Shown: one piece after another, positions 8,044-17,144 of the stretch
Numbering within the stretch: position 1 is the stretch's first letter
How the letters are laid out: each line of letters begins with the position of its first letter
From: Pontibacter vulgaris
GTDB lineage: Bacteria; Bacteroidota; Bacteroidia; Cytophagales; Hymenobacteraceae
Length of the DNA: 64,000 nucleotides
Direction of reading: 5' to 3'
NCBI RefSeq assembly: GCF_022758145.1
Contig: NZ_JAJVDH010000002.1
Coordinates: forward strand, 186,001 to 250,000
Translations under genes and position numbers: made by a program
Notes under the pieces: model-generated
What the model saw: only the letters and a program-made list of their open reading frames with translations
What the model was told of the DNA's origin: nothing
The model's database searches: none

Positions 8044-8358
8044 CTAGCCTGGAACTGCAGGAACCTCTATTCTTAAATCACCGGTGCCTTTTGTAAAGGT
8101 TATATGCAGCAGAACCGTTCGCTCTTGTGCTGATCCGGAGTTTAACGGGCGGGAGTCATTTAACTGCATATACTTTGCCAGGTCTTTGTATAAGGCATCA
8201 ACTCTGCGTTCTTCAATTTCGATGATCATACTTAAAGAAACGTCTGAAAACATTTTAAAATCGGCAGTAAATCCATGTTGGTTAATGATCTTATTGATCT
8301 CATTTATTGCCTGATTCCTTTCTTTATCACAATACCCGACCCAATAGATGCTTTGCAT
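8044..8358 (-). CDS. Small conserved-looking protein of unknown function
   Basis: A 104-residue soluble protein with no signal peptide or membrane segment. The first 70 residues have an alternating alpha/beta pattern (a start such as MQSIYWVGYC, then a helix rich in Asn, Ile and Lys, then SLSMIIEIEERRVDALY), suggesting a small ferredoxin-like fold; this is only a reading of the pattern. Codon use matches its neighbours and the frame is intact, so I regard it as real. It lies divergent from kynureninase (132-base gap). Confidence 0.6.
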   Translation of the reverse strand: MQSIYWVGYCDKERNQAINEINKIINQHGFTADFKMFSDVSLSMIIEIEERRVDALYKDLAKYMQLNDSRPLNSGSAQERTVLLHITFTKGTGDLRIEVPAVPG

Positions 8359-8490
8359 TTATACTTTCTTTTAACCTTGCTACAAGCTAAGTATACGCAA
8401 AAGTAAACCGCGGCAAATTAGTATATTCGCAGACCTTAACGAACAGCCCTCCACTAAGGTGGCGCAAACTATAAAGATCTGCATACAAAC

Positions 8491-9765
8491 ATGAACTACC
8501 AGAATACCCTTGCCTTTGCGCAGGAACAAGACCAGCAAGACCCGCTTAACCATTTCAAAAAACGCTTTTACGCACCACAAATAAACAAACAGGACGCTAT
8601 TTATTTCTGTGGCAACTCGCTTGGTTTGCAGCCAAAATCGGCGCAGGCTTACATAGACCATGAAATGCAGAAGTGGGCCGACCTGGCAGTAGAAGGACAC
8701 TTTAAAGGCGAAAACCCATGGTTTAATTACCACCAGCTGTTAACAGAAAGCGCAGCGCATGTGGTAGGAGCCAAGCCGGTAGAGGTGGTGATTATGAATC
8801 AGCTGACAGTAAACCTGCACCTGATGCTGGTATCGTTTTACAGGCCGCAAGGCAAACGGTTTAAAGTAATTATGGAGGGTGGGGCTTTCCCATCAGACCA
8901 GTATGCGCTGGAAACACAGACCAGGTTTCACGGCTACAACCCGGAAGAGGCAATCATTGAGATTTTCCCGAGAGAAGGGGAATACACGCTTCGCACCGAA
9001 GATATCCTGAAAACCATAAACGACCACGCTGATGAACTGGCGCTGGTGCTGATGGGCGGTATAAATTACTACACCGGCCAGGTATACGACATGGAAGCCA
9101 TAACCAAAGCAGGCCACCAGGCAGGTGCTGTTGTAGGGTTCGACCTGGCACACGCTGCCGGAAATATTCCTGTAAAACTGCACGACTGGGATGTAGACTT
9201 TGCCGTTTGGTGTACTTATAAATACCTGAATTCAGGGCCGGGTGGTACATCGGGTGTGTTTGTGCATGAGCGCCATGCCAACAATCCCGACCTGCCGCGT
9301 TTTGCTGGCTGGTGGGGCCACGATGCAAGCTCGCGCTTCCAGATGAAGAAAGGCTTTATACCTATGGTGGGAGCCGAAGGCTGGCAGTTAAGCAATGCAC
9401 AAATACTACCTTTGGCAGTACACCGTGCTTCTTTGGAGCTCTTTGAAGAGGCCGGCATGGAAAACCTGCGTGCCAAAAGCGAAAAACTGACTGGCTACCT
9501 GGAGTACCTTATCGATGATGTGCACGCAGATAAAGATGTATTGGAGATGATTACGCCGCGCGACCCGAAGGCCCGTGGTTGCCAGATATCCATGCTCGTA
9601 AAAAAAGATGCACGCCTGCTGTTTGATAAATTAATGGAGGCCGGCATAATTGTGGATTACCGTGAGCCAAACGTAATCCGGGTTGCTCCTACACCTTTGT
9701 ATAACTCTTTTGAAGAAGTATACCGCTTTTCTGAAATACTACACCAGTGCCTGCAGGCGCACTAA
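8491..9765 (+). CDS. kynU: Kynureninase
   Basis: A 424-residue fold-type I PLP enzyme that splits kynurenine or 3-hydroxykynurenine into (3-hydroxy)anthranilate and alanine. Family landmarks are FCGNSLGLQP (39-48), GGAFPSDQYA (130-139), GFDLAHAAGN with the PLP-ring Asp218, and CTYKYLNSGPGG, where Lys244 should bind PLP. Length matches known kynureninases. It supplies 3-hydroxyanthranilate to haaO, encoded 2.9 kb upstream on the same strand. A strong hairpin terminator follows, so it is a single-gene unit. Confidence 0.96.
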   Translation: MNYQNTLAFAQEQDQQDPLNHFKKRFYAPQINKQDAIYFCGNSLGLQPKSAQAYIDHEMQKWADLAVEGHFKGENPWFNYHQLLTESAAHVVGAKPVEVVIMNQLTVNLHLMLVSFYRPQGKRFKVIMEGGAFPSDQYALETQTRFHGYNPEEAIIEIFPREGEYTLRTEDILKTINDHADELALVLMGGINYYTGQVYDMEAITKAGHQAGAVVGFDLAHAAGNIPVKLHDWDVDFAVWCTYKYLNSGPGGTSGVFVHERHANNPDLPRFAGWWGHDASSRFQMKKGFIPMVGAEGWQLSNAQILPLAVHRASLELFEEAGMENLRAKSEKLTGYLEYLIDDVHADKDVLEMITPRDPKARGCQISMLVKKDARLLFDKLMEAGIIVDYREPNVIRVAPTPLYNSFEEVYRFSEILHQCLQAH

Positions 9766-9786
9766 GCAAGTATAAAGTATAGTTTA

Positions 9787-9821
9787 CGGAGAGGTTGCTG
9801 CAAAGCGGCCTCTCCGTTTTT
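9787..9821 (+). terminator. Intrinsic terminator after kynU
   Basis: Stem CGGAGAGG (9787-9794) / CCTCTCCG (9809-9816) followed by TTTTTGTTT. Confidence 0.85.
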
Positions 9822-10054
9822 GTTTAACCAGGTTCTGGGCTCAAACAACCGCGGTAATATTGATTTCACTTACCTAATGCATTAAACAAGTATAAAGAGT
9901 TAAATGATTTTAGGCAGCTGCGGCACAAACTTTCTGTTGGTTGTCGTAGTAGTATAAAAGCTTCCTTGCAACAGCCTAAGCACTGGTGCAACAGTTGCCC
10001 CTCAGAGCTAAATTACTGGTCTTCTCCGGGGCACATACCTGAGCAAAAACTCCT

Positions 10055-11314
10055 ATGGATAGTTACATACTTGTTCTTACGTTGGTCGGAATTGCGGCAA
10101 TGTCTATGGCGTGGGTGCCCAAATTGCTGGAAAACAGCTTTATATCGTATCCTGTTATTTTTGTGGCAGCCGGAGCTATACTATACATGTTGCCCCTAAA
10201 CCTGCCCCTGCCAGACCCGGTTTGGCACGAGAAGTATGTAGTGCACCTGACCGAGCTAAGTGTGATCATATCTTTGATGGGAACAGGGCTTAAAATAAGA
10301 CGGCGCTTTAACTGGAAAAACTGGCAGATACCTTTCAGGCTGGTAAGTATAACCATGTTGCTGTGTATTGCGGCGCTGGCTTTTTTAGGATGGTGGGCAC
10401 TGGGTCTGGCGCCTGCTGCAGCGCTGCTGTTAGGGGCAGTATTGGCCCCAACAGACCCTGTGCTGGCCGAGCAGGTACAGGTAGGCCCGCCGCATGATGC
10501 AGAAGAAGATGAAGTGCGGTTTTCCCTTACAGCCGAGGCAGGTTTAAATGATGGGATGGCTTTCCCGTTTACATGGCTGGCGGTAGTAGTGGCCGTAGCA
10601 GCAGGCACTGCCGAAAGCTGGCTGGGTGACTGGCTACTGCGTGATCTTTTGTACCGGATTTTTGCTGGTGCAGCCGTTGGCTTTTTAATAGGCCGCGGCC
10701 TGGCTTACCTGCTTTTTGAATTGCCCCGTAAATCCGGTTTTCCGGAGGCCCGCGATGCGTTCCTGGCATTATCGGCTACATTGGTTTCTTATGGTTTAAC
10801 CGAGCTGGTGCATGGCTATGGCTTTATCGCTGTTTTTATAACGGCTATTACCATGAGCTCTTTTGAAGCAGAAGATAAGTACCACACCGAAATGCATGAT
10901 TTTGTAAACCAGATAGAGCGCATACTCATGGTAACATTGCTGCTGATTTTTGGAGGCAGTCTTGTAACCGGGCTTTTAAACTACCTTACCTGGCAAGGCG
11001 CACTTATCGGGCTGGTGTTTTTGTTCGTCATCAGGCCGGTGGCTGGGTTAATAGGCATGTGGGGCATTAAATTACCGCGTCGCGAAAAAATAGCCATCAG
11101 TTTCTTTGGTATTCGGGGCATAGGCTCTTTTTTTTACCTCTCGTTTGCCCTGGCTAAAATTGACTTTGCCGATGCAAATGAGCTATGGGCAATAGTATCA
11201 TTTATTGTTATGGTATCTATTCTGTTGCACGGCCTCACCGCCAACCGTGTTATGGGGCTACTCGATGAAAAACGCGAACAAGCTGAAGCCTCTTCTGAGT
11301 CTGTATTAGATTAA
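10055..11314 (+). CDS. Na+/H+ (cation:proton) antiporter, CPA1/NhaP type
   Basis: A 419-residue polytopic membrane protein with about 12 hydrophobic segments. The CPA1 hallmark ion-binding motifs are present: LAPTDPVLAEQ (about 147-157) and TAEAGLNDGMAFP (about 172-184), the latter holding the conserved Asn-Asp pair. It would exchange cytoplasmic Na+ or K+ for protons. There is no C-terminal regulatory domain. The AlkB-like gene starts 19 bases downstream, so the two are probably co-transcribed. It interrupts the kynurenine gene set with no obvious functional link. Confidence 0.9.
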   Translation: MDSYILVLTLVGIAAMSMAWVPKLLENSFISYPVIFVAAGAILYMLPLNLPLPDPVWHEKYVVHLTELSVIISLMGTGLKIRRRFNWKNWQIPFRLVSITMLLCIAALAFLGWWALGLAPAAALLLGAVLAPTDPVLAEQVQVGPPHDAEEDEVRFSLTAEAGLNDGMAFPFTWLAVVVAVAAGTAESWLGDWLLRDLLYRIFAGAAVGFLIGRGLAYLLFELPRKSGFPEARDAFLALSATLVSYGLTELVHGYGFIAVFITAITMSSFEAEDKYHTEMHDFVNQIERILMVTLLLIFGGSLVTGLLNYLTWQGALIGLVFLFVIRPVAGLIGMWGIKLPRREKIAISFFGIRGIGSFFYLSFALAKIDFADANELWAIVSFIVMVSILLHGLTANRVMGLLDEKREQAEASSESVLD

Positions 11315-11333
11315 AAAGATCTCCCTGTTTATT

Positions 11334-11927
11334 ATGCACATCCAGGATTTTCATAAGTTGCCCATGCCCGATGCCGAAGTATACTATGCGCCTCATTTTT
11401 TTATGCAGGAAGAAAGCGATCTATACTTTACACAACTGCAACAAGCTATAAACTGGCGGCAGGAAAGTATAAAAATGTTCGGGAAAGAACTGCCCATGCC
11501 CCGGCTAACAGCCTGGTACGGCGACAAAAGCTATACTTACTCGGGCTTGCTTAATGAGCCGCAGCCCTGGCTGCCCATACTTCTGGAACTAAAGAAAAGG
11601 GTAGAGGAAGTTAACGGAAAGAAGTATAACAGTGTATTGCTCAATTTTTACCGCGCCGGCAACGATAGCATGGGCTGGCACCAGGATAACGAACCCGAAC
11701 TGGGGCCCGAGCCGGGTATAGCCAGCCTGAGCTTTGGCCACGAGCGCCGTTTCAGTTTCAGGCACCGCACACGTAAAGATCTCAAGCCGGTAAGTATAAC
11801 GCTGGCACACGGTAGCCTGCTGCTAATGCAGGGCCTTACACAACATCATTGGTTGCATAGTCTGCCCAAAACTGCAAAGCCTGCCGGGCCACGCATAAAC
11901 CTTACCTTCCGGCACATCATCACCTGA
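11334..11927 (+). CDS. AlkB-like 2-oxoglutarate/Fe(II) dioxygenase
   Basis: A 197-residue AlkB-family protein, expected to remove alkyl groups from nucleic-acid bases by oxidation using 2-oxoglutarate and Fe(II). The iron site is visible as His116 and Asp118 in WHQDNE and His175 in HHWLHSLPK. The 2-oxoglutarate/substrate block RINLTFR begins at Arg187. The substrate-recognition N-terminal region and the length match bacterial ALKBH2/3-type enzymes. It starts 19 bases after the antiporter gene and lies 80 bases before the kynurenine hydroxylase gene. Confidence 0.93.
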   Translation: MHIQDFHKLPMPDAEVYYAPHFFMQEESDLYFTQLQQAINWRQESIKMFGKELPMPRLTAWYGDKSYTYSGLLNEPQPWLPILLELKKRVEEVNGKKYNSVLLNFYRAGNDSMGWHQDNEPELGPEPGIASLSFGHERRFSFRHRTRKDLKPVSITLAHGSLLLMQGLTQHHWLHSLPKTAKPAGPRINLTFRHIIT

Positions 11928-12006
11928 GTTGCTCTGCAAAACGATTGGCAAAGCTGAAACTAAAATGCTAATTTACGCCAATAAGGTGCCTTGCCTTCAC
12001 TAACCT

Positions 12007-13407
12007 ATGACCGAGAAAAAGAACATCACTATAATGGGAGCCGGTTTGGTCGGTTCGTTGCTGTCGTTATACCTGGCTAAACGGGGCCATAAAGTTGATA
12101 TTTACGAACGCCGTCCCGATATGCGCAAAGTAGTGCTGGATGGTGGCCGCTCTATAAACCTGGCCCTCAGCGACCGCGGCTGGCGCGCGCTTAAAGGTAT
12201 AGGTATAGAAGAAGATGTACGGAAAGTAGCTATACCTATGTATGGCCGCATGATGCACGACGAAAAAGGCAACCTGACCTATCAGCCTTATGGTAAAGAA
12301 GGGCAGGCTATTTATTCAGTGTCAAGAGCGGGGCTAAACATGGCCCTGATGGACCTTTCGGAGCCAAACCCGGATATCAATTACCACTTTAACCGCCAAT
12401 TACTTGATGTAAACCTGCGCAACAGCGAGGTAGAGCTACGCAACACCGAAACAGGCGAAAAAGAAAGGTTAAAAACAGATTTGCTTTTTGGTGCTGACGG
12501 TGCTTTTTCGATGCTCCGTAATGCCATGCAGAAGACCGAGCGCTACAACTACTCACAAAGCTACCTCGAGTATGGCTACAAAGAACTGACCATACCACCG
12601 GCTGCCGACGGGAGCTGGCAACTGGCTGAAAAGAATGCCCTGCACATTTGGCCACGAGGCAATTACATGATGATAGCGCTACCAAATATTGATGGGAGTT
12701 TTACCTGTACTTTGTTTTTCCCTTTCGAAGGCGAGCGCTCTTTTGCCGCTATCAAAACCGATACCGATCTGCTCAATTTCTTCCTGGAGGTGTTCCCGGA
12801 TGCAGTGCCACTAATGCCTGACCTGGCTGAAGAATATTTCTCAAATCCGATCGGGTCATTGGTAACTATAAAATGTTTTCCGTGGTCTTATGAGGATAAA
12901 GCGTTGCTGATTGGTGATGCCTGCCATGCTGTGGTGCCTTTTTACGGACAAGGTATGAATGCCGGCTTCGAAGACATTACCGTACTGGACCAGATGCTCG
13001 AAAACTTTGATGGCGATTGGGAAAAACTGTTTAAGGATTTTGAGCGCAAGCGCAAGCCGGATGCAGATGCCATTGCCGACCTGGCTGTAATGAATTTTAT
13101 AGAAATGCGCGATGAAGTAGCTAACTCAAGGTTTCTGTTGCGCAAAAAAATAGAAGGTAAAATAAGCGAGCAGTACCCGGATAAATGGCTGCCACTTTAC
13201 TCTATGGTTACCTTCTCCGATCTGCCATACTCGTATGCGCTGGAAACCGGACGCTTACAGGAGGAGATCATGCGCAAAGTGATGAAACATATCAATAGCG
13301 AAGAAGATTACTCCAAGCCTAAAGTACAACAGCTACTCGAAGAGCAGATCATACACAAAGAGAAGTTAAAGAAGTATAACGGAGGAGAAGCTGAGGTTAA
13401 CAGATAA
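12007..13407 (+). CDS. kmo: Kynurenine 3-monooxygenase
   Basis: A 466-residue FAD-dependent aromatic hydroxylase converting L-kynurenine to 3-hydroxykynurenine with NADPH and O2. The FAD-binding GxGxxG is at 11-16, followed by Glu34 of the second strand. The second FAD motif LIGDACHAVVPFYGQGMNAG covers 301-320, with Gly303-Asp304. Other family blocks include the GGRSINLALSDRG stretch (46-58). Bacteroidota versions, like this one, have a C-terminal helical tail. It would act just before kynureninase. A strong bidirectional terminator follows. Confidence 0.95.
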   Translation: MTEKKNITIMGAGLVGSLLSLYLAKRGHKVDIYERRPDMRKVVLDGGRSINLALSDRGWRALKGIGIEEDVRKVAIPMYGRMMHDEKGNLTYQPYGKEGQAIYSVSRAGLNMALMDLSEPNPDINYHFNRQLLDVNLRNSEVELRNTETGEKERLKTDLLFGADGAFSMLRNAMQKTERYNYSQSYLEYGYKELTIPPAADGSWQLAEKNALHIWPRGNYMMIALPNIDGSFTCTLFFPFEGERSFAAIKTDTDLLNFFLEVFPDAVPLMPDLAEEYFSNPIGSLVTIKCFPWSYEDKALLIGDACHAVVPFYGQGMNAGFEDITVLDQMLENFDGDWEKLFKDFERKRKPDADAIADLAVMNFIEMRDEVANSRFLLRKKIEGKISEQYPDKWLPLYSMVTFSDLPYSYALETGRLQEEIMRKVMKHINSEEDYSKPKVQQLLEEQIIHKEKLKKYNGGEAEVNR

Positions 13408-13446
13408 GCTTTAATCTTTTACTGATGATTATACTTTAGCAAGTAT

Positions 13447-13484
13447 AAAAAATCCCCGCCAGATATCTCTGGCGGGGATTTTTT
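13447..13484. terminator. Bidirectional terminator between kmo and the next gene
   Basis: A 17-bp perfect stem (13447-13463 and 13468-13484) with a TATC loop; A-run on one side and T-run on the other, so it can stop both convergent genes. Confidence 0.92.
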
Positions 13485-13504
13485 ATTTAGGTACCAAAAG
13501 GTAA

Positions 13505-15061
13505 TTACTGCTGTTGCTCTGCTTCCGGCTGCCTTTGGTTTTGGGCAAATTCCACTATCCGGAAGGTCTTTGTTTTACGATCATAATAACCATAATGCAG
13601 TTTATCGCCATAACGGTACATGGTAGCATATTCCGGTTTGTTTTTCAACTCTTCCTCAAAGCTTTCCACCTTATCCTGAAGTATAACCGACGCATTGGCA
13701 GAATCTACTTTGGCTAAGTTATTAGTGTTTAGCACTGAGCGGAAGTATGTGCTTATGCCCGGGCCAGTTGGTAAATTACTACCTCTGCCATACGGGTCGT
13801 AAAAGTACCGGCTGTAGTAAGGCGAATCGAGGTAATAGTTAGGTACATAGTATGCTGGTACCCAACGGCCTGGTATCAGCATGGTTCCTCTTGGAGTATA
13901 CACATAACGGTCGGGGGTACGTACCATACGGCTTGGGTCCTGGCTGCGGTCATTGGAGCGCGGTGGCTGGTAAGAACCTATGGTTAACTGAATAGTGCTG
14001 TCGCTGAAGGCATCAACCGTGATAGCCGGAATGCCGCCTGCCAGGTTCTTCATTACCTTCGAGGTCTTTTCAATTACTTTGCTTTCCGATGAAAATAAGG
14101 CCTTGGCTCCGCGCTGGTGCACCGGCGTAGACTTTATCGTTATTTCTTCATCACCCGAAAAATTGTATGTTTTTACAGGCTGCAGCGTAGCAAAATCATA
14201 GGCTGTCAGGTTGAGTTTGTCTTTATCAAGTTGTAACCTGAAAAGTGTGTTCTGATGCAGGAACGAGTTAAACTCCGGATCGCCGTTTTGCTCAATGGCA
14301 GGCAAATTACGGTAATTTGTCTGGCCGGTGTTCCAGTCCAGCGTCAGGATTTCGGTAGTAGCTTTGTCGCCCTGGCCTTTTAATCTGAAGCCATCAAAAA
14401 CCATCAGTATCTTATCGCCGCGGGTGTAAATCTTGCTGCGGTGGTGGCCTGCAATAACGGTGCGTTCCAGGTTAGGGTGCACAAATATCAGGTCTCTCTC
14501 GCGGTCGTAGCGGTCGCGGGTGCGGGGCAACTTAGGAGAGAAAGTTTTTTTTGTCATGCGGGCTTCCTGGTCGTCGCGGTACAGGTGCAGGTTTTCCTTC
14601 TTGTCGGCGTACAGCATATAGAAGTAATCGGCATCGGCAAAGCCACCCATAAAGTACTCGCCTTTGTCTTTTTTCAGCTCCATATCAGGCAGCGTCCGGA
14701 ATTTGCCGTCCAGGCGGTTCACGGCAAAAGGGCGCACAAATTCGCGGCGGCCATTTACAAAACGGGAGTAAAATATGAATTCATCATCGGTAACGCGGGT
14801 CCCCATTATCTGCGGTTGTTCGCTCCAACGATACGGTATTTCCTGCGAAGCTATCAGCTGGCCGGATGGTGAGATCAGGTTGAAGTATAATCTGCTGCTC
14901 TGGAAAAAGTATACACACACATTACCGCTTTTCTCATCTGCCACCGATACTAAATCTTCGGCGCGGCGCATTGGCAGGTCTATGTTTGCAAACTCGCGCT
15001 GGGCAGTTGCCATCTGCGCAAAGCCTGCAAACAGAAGCAGGGTTAGGATGAATCTATGCAT
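13505..15061 (-). CDS. Exported protein of unknown function, tyrosine/proline-rich C-terminal region
   Basis: A 518-residue protein with a clear signal peptide (MHRFILTLLLFAGFAQMATAQ). The mature part up to about residue 340 consists of short beta-strand-like stretches separated by charged turns (for example ADADYFYMLYADKKENLHLY), which resembles a beta-propeller, but no named domain is recognised. From about 365 to 440 the sequence is rich in Tyr, Pro, Gly and Arg (YVYTPRGTMLIPGRWVPAYY, then SPYYSRYFYDPYGRG). It then ends with a charged helix and a Gln-rich tail. Probably periplasmic or outer-membrane associated. Convergent with kmo and apparently transcribed alone. Confidence 0.75.
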   Translation of the reverse strand: MHRFILTLLLFAGFAQMATAQREFANIDLPMRRAEDLVSVADEKSGNVCVYFFQSSRLYFNLISPSGQLIASQEIPYRWSEQPQIMGTRVTDDEFIFYSRFVNGRREFVRPFAVNRLDGKFRTLPDMELKKDKGEYFMGGFADADYFYMLYADKKENLHLYRDDQEARMTKKTFSPKLPRTRDRYDRERDLIFVHPNLERTVIAGHHRSKIYTRGDKILMVFDGFRLKGQGDKATTEILTLDWNTGQTNYRNLPAIEQNGDPEFNSFLHQNTLFRLQLDKDKLNLTAYDFATLQPVKTYNFSGDEEITIKSTPVHQRGAKALFSSESKVIEKTSKVMKNLAGGIPAITVDAFSDSTIQLTIGSYQPPRSNDRSQDPSRMVRTPDRYVYTPRGTMLIPGRWVPAYYVPNYYLDSPYYSRYFYDPYGRGSNLPTGPGISTYFRSVLNTNNLAKVDSANASVILQDKVESFEEELKNKPEYATMYRYGDKLHYGYYDRKTKTFRIVEFAQNQRQPEAEQQQ

Positions 15062-15202
15062 AGTTTAATATACGTATTATTAAGTATAACTAGCAAATTT
15101 CCAGCCAGAAGTAATGGATTTGGAGATAATTTATGATGCCATTTCGAACATAATAGAGCAACCTATTTCAGCTTATAGTTAGAGTCTACACTTGTTTCAA
15201 CC

Positions 15203-15315
15203 AAGCTGTACTTTCAACTGTAGCACATCAATTAAATTCCCCTCCTCGGAGGGTTGCAGGGGTGAGTTTATACTTTGGCTGTATAAGATCCCTCGGCTAG
15301 CGCCCGGGATGAAAG
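15203..15315 (-). repeat. Dispersed repeat, copy B
   Basis: The reverse complement of this stretch matches 7662-7768 block by block, including TCATCCCGGGCG, CTTATACAG, AAAGTATAAA, CACCCCTGCA, CTCCGAGGAGGG, TTGATG and GTTGAAAGTA. In its own strand the CCCTCCTCGGAGGG part is a palindrome. Confidence 0.75.
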
Positions 15316-15370
15316 GGAAAAAGGCGGTTGCAGAATGAGGCCTACTAAACTAATCCTGATTCAGGCAAAA

Positions 15371-15405
15371 ACAAGAAGCCCGGCCAAAGTATGGCCGGGC
15401 TTCTT
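15371..15405 (-). terminator. Terminator of asnS
   Basis: A stem of about 14 bp (AGAAGCCCGGCCA / TGGCCGGGCTTCT) with an AAGTA loop; it lies 26 bases past the asnS stop codon. Confidence 0.85.
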
Positions 15406-15430
15406 GTTAAGTATAAAATATGATTTCAGA

Positions 15431-16870
15431 TTAAAACTCTGCGTTCTGCGGTGTTCTCGGGAAAGGAATAACGTCGCGGATGTTACCCATACCTGTTACA
15501 AACTGCACCATACGCTCAAAGCCAAGGCCAAAGCCGGCATGCGGGCAACCACCAAAACGGCGGGTATCCAGGTACCACCACAGGGCTTCTTCTTCAATGC
15601 CTACACCTTTCATGCGCTCTACCAGAATGTCGATACGCTCTTCACGCTGCGAACCACCTACAATTTCGCCTATACCCGGAGCAAGTATATCCATAGCGGC
15701 TACAGTTTTGCCATCATCGTTCAGGCGCATGTAGAAAGCTTTGATATCTTTCGGATAATCCGTTACAATTACCGGCTTCTTGAAGTGTTTTTCTACCAGG
15801 TAACGCTCGTGCTCGCTTTGCAAATCGATGCCCCACTTTACCTCGTACTGGAACTTCTTCTTTTTATAAGCCGGTGAGTTAACCAGAATATCGATAGCCT
15901 CGGTGTAAGTTACGCGCTCAAAGCTGTTGTTCACTACAAACTCCAGTTTTTCCAGCAAGGTCATTTCCTGACGCTCGGCCTGTGGTTTGGCTTTATCTTC
16001 TTCCACTAAGCGCTGGCCCAAGAACTCGATATCCTCGCGGTTTTTCTCTAAAGCGTAGCCTATGATATACTTGATAAATTCTTCGGCCAGATCGGCGTTT
16101 GCCTTCAGGTCGTAAAAAGCCATTTCCGGCTCAATCATCCAGAACTCGGCCAAGTGGCGCGTGGTATTGGAGTTCTCGGCACGGAACGTAGGCCCGAAAG
16201 TATAAATATCGCTAAAAGCCATAGCAGCCAGCTCGCCCTCTAACTGCCCTGATACCGTAAGGTTAGTAGCTTTGCCAAAGAAGTCTTCTGCGAAGTTGAT
16301 CTTACCTTCTTCCGTGCGTGGCAGGTTATCCAGGTCTAAGTTGGTTACCCGGAACATTTCGCCGGCGCCTTCTGCATCCGAAGCCGTGATGATAGGCGTG
16401 TGCATGTATACAAAGCCTTTCTCGTTGAAGAACTTGTGTACTGCAAAAGCCAGTGTGTTACGCACTCTGAAAACAGCACCAAACGTGTTGGTACGGAAAC
16501 GCAGGTGCGCTATCTCGCGCAGGAATTCCAGGGAGTGCGCTTTCTTTTGAAGCGGGTAAGTTTCAGGGTCAGCTTTGCCGAGTATATCTATCGTTTTAGC
16601 GATAACCTCGAACGCCTGGCCCTTGCCCTGAGAAGCTACCAACTCGCCGGTAATAGCTACGCAGGCACCGGTTGTAATGTCTTTCAGCGCCTCTTCGCTA
16701 AACTTTTCTGCATCGGCTACAACTTGCAGGTTATTTATAGTGGAGCCGTCGTTTACGGCAATGAAGTTTACAAATTTATTACCGCGCTTGGTGCGTACCC
16801 AGCCTTTTAGTAGAACGTCTTTGCCTACTTCGGCACCCGTTAAAAGATCTTTTACTTTTGTGCGTTGCAT
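15431..16870 (-). CDS. asnS: Asparaginyl-tRNA synthetase
   Basis: A 479-residue class IIb aminoacyl-tRNA synthetase that charges tRNA-Asn. The N-terminal OB-fold anticodon domain starts with a [23 protein letters not shown] stretch. Class II motif 2 is [20 protein letters not shown], and motif 3 is [15 protein letters not shown] near the C-terminus, followed by [11 protein letters not shown]. The AsnRS-type residues distinguish it from AspRS. Transcribed alone, divergent from rpoN across 274 bases. Confidence 0.97.
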   Translation of the reverse strand: MQRTKVKDLLTGAEVGKDVLLKGWVRTKRGNKFVNFIAVNDGSTINNLQVVADAEKFSEEALKDITTGACVAITGELVASQGKGQAFEVIAKTIDILGKADPETYPLQKKAHSLEFLREIAHLRFRTNTFGAVFRVRNTLAFAVHKFFNEKGFVYMHTPIITASDAEGAGEMFRVTNLDLDNLPRTEEGKINFAEDFFGKATNLTVSGQLEGELAAMAFSDIYTFGPTFRAENSNTTRHLAEFWMIEPEMAFYDLKANADLAEEFIKYIIGYALEKNREDIEFLGQRLVEEDKAKPQAERQEMTLLEKLEFVVNNSFERVTYTEAIDILVNSPAYKKKKFQYEVKWGIDLQSEHERYLVEKHFKKPVIVTDYPKDIKAFYMRLNDDGKTVAAMDILAPGIGEIVGGSQREERIDILVERMKGVGIEEEALWWYLDTRRFGGCPHAGFGLGFERMVQFVTGMGNIRDVIPFPRTPQNAEF

Positions 16871-17144
16871 ATATGTGTAGCTTACAGAATCAGTGTAATG
16901 TTTAAAAGTATAAATTTTGAACTATAAACAGTAGTTTTAGTATGTTTCTTTGTTGCTGAAACATCAGGTTGCCGCAACAGCCATTGTGAAGCAACTTATA
17001 CTTTCTGAAAACCTAAAGCTTATAGTTTGGTTAATCTCGAAATATCCCTCAAAGTAACGATATTTTAACCTTTTTTGTAAATGCAAGTAAAATTATCCTA
17101 AATTTGAACGTGCACTTTTTAGCACAAAAAGCCATTTTTTACCT

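Larger units (their letters stand above)
15062..15430. other. Intergenic region carrying a dispersed repeat and the asnS terminator
   Basis: No gene. It contains the second copy of the ~110-bp repeat (15203-15315, opposite orientation to 7662-7768) and the asnS terminator at 15371-15405. The first 140 bases presumably include the promoter of the exported 518-residue protein, though no consensus box was found. Confidence 0.65.
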
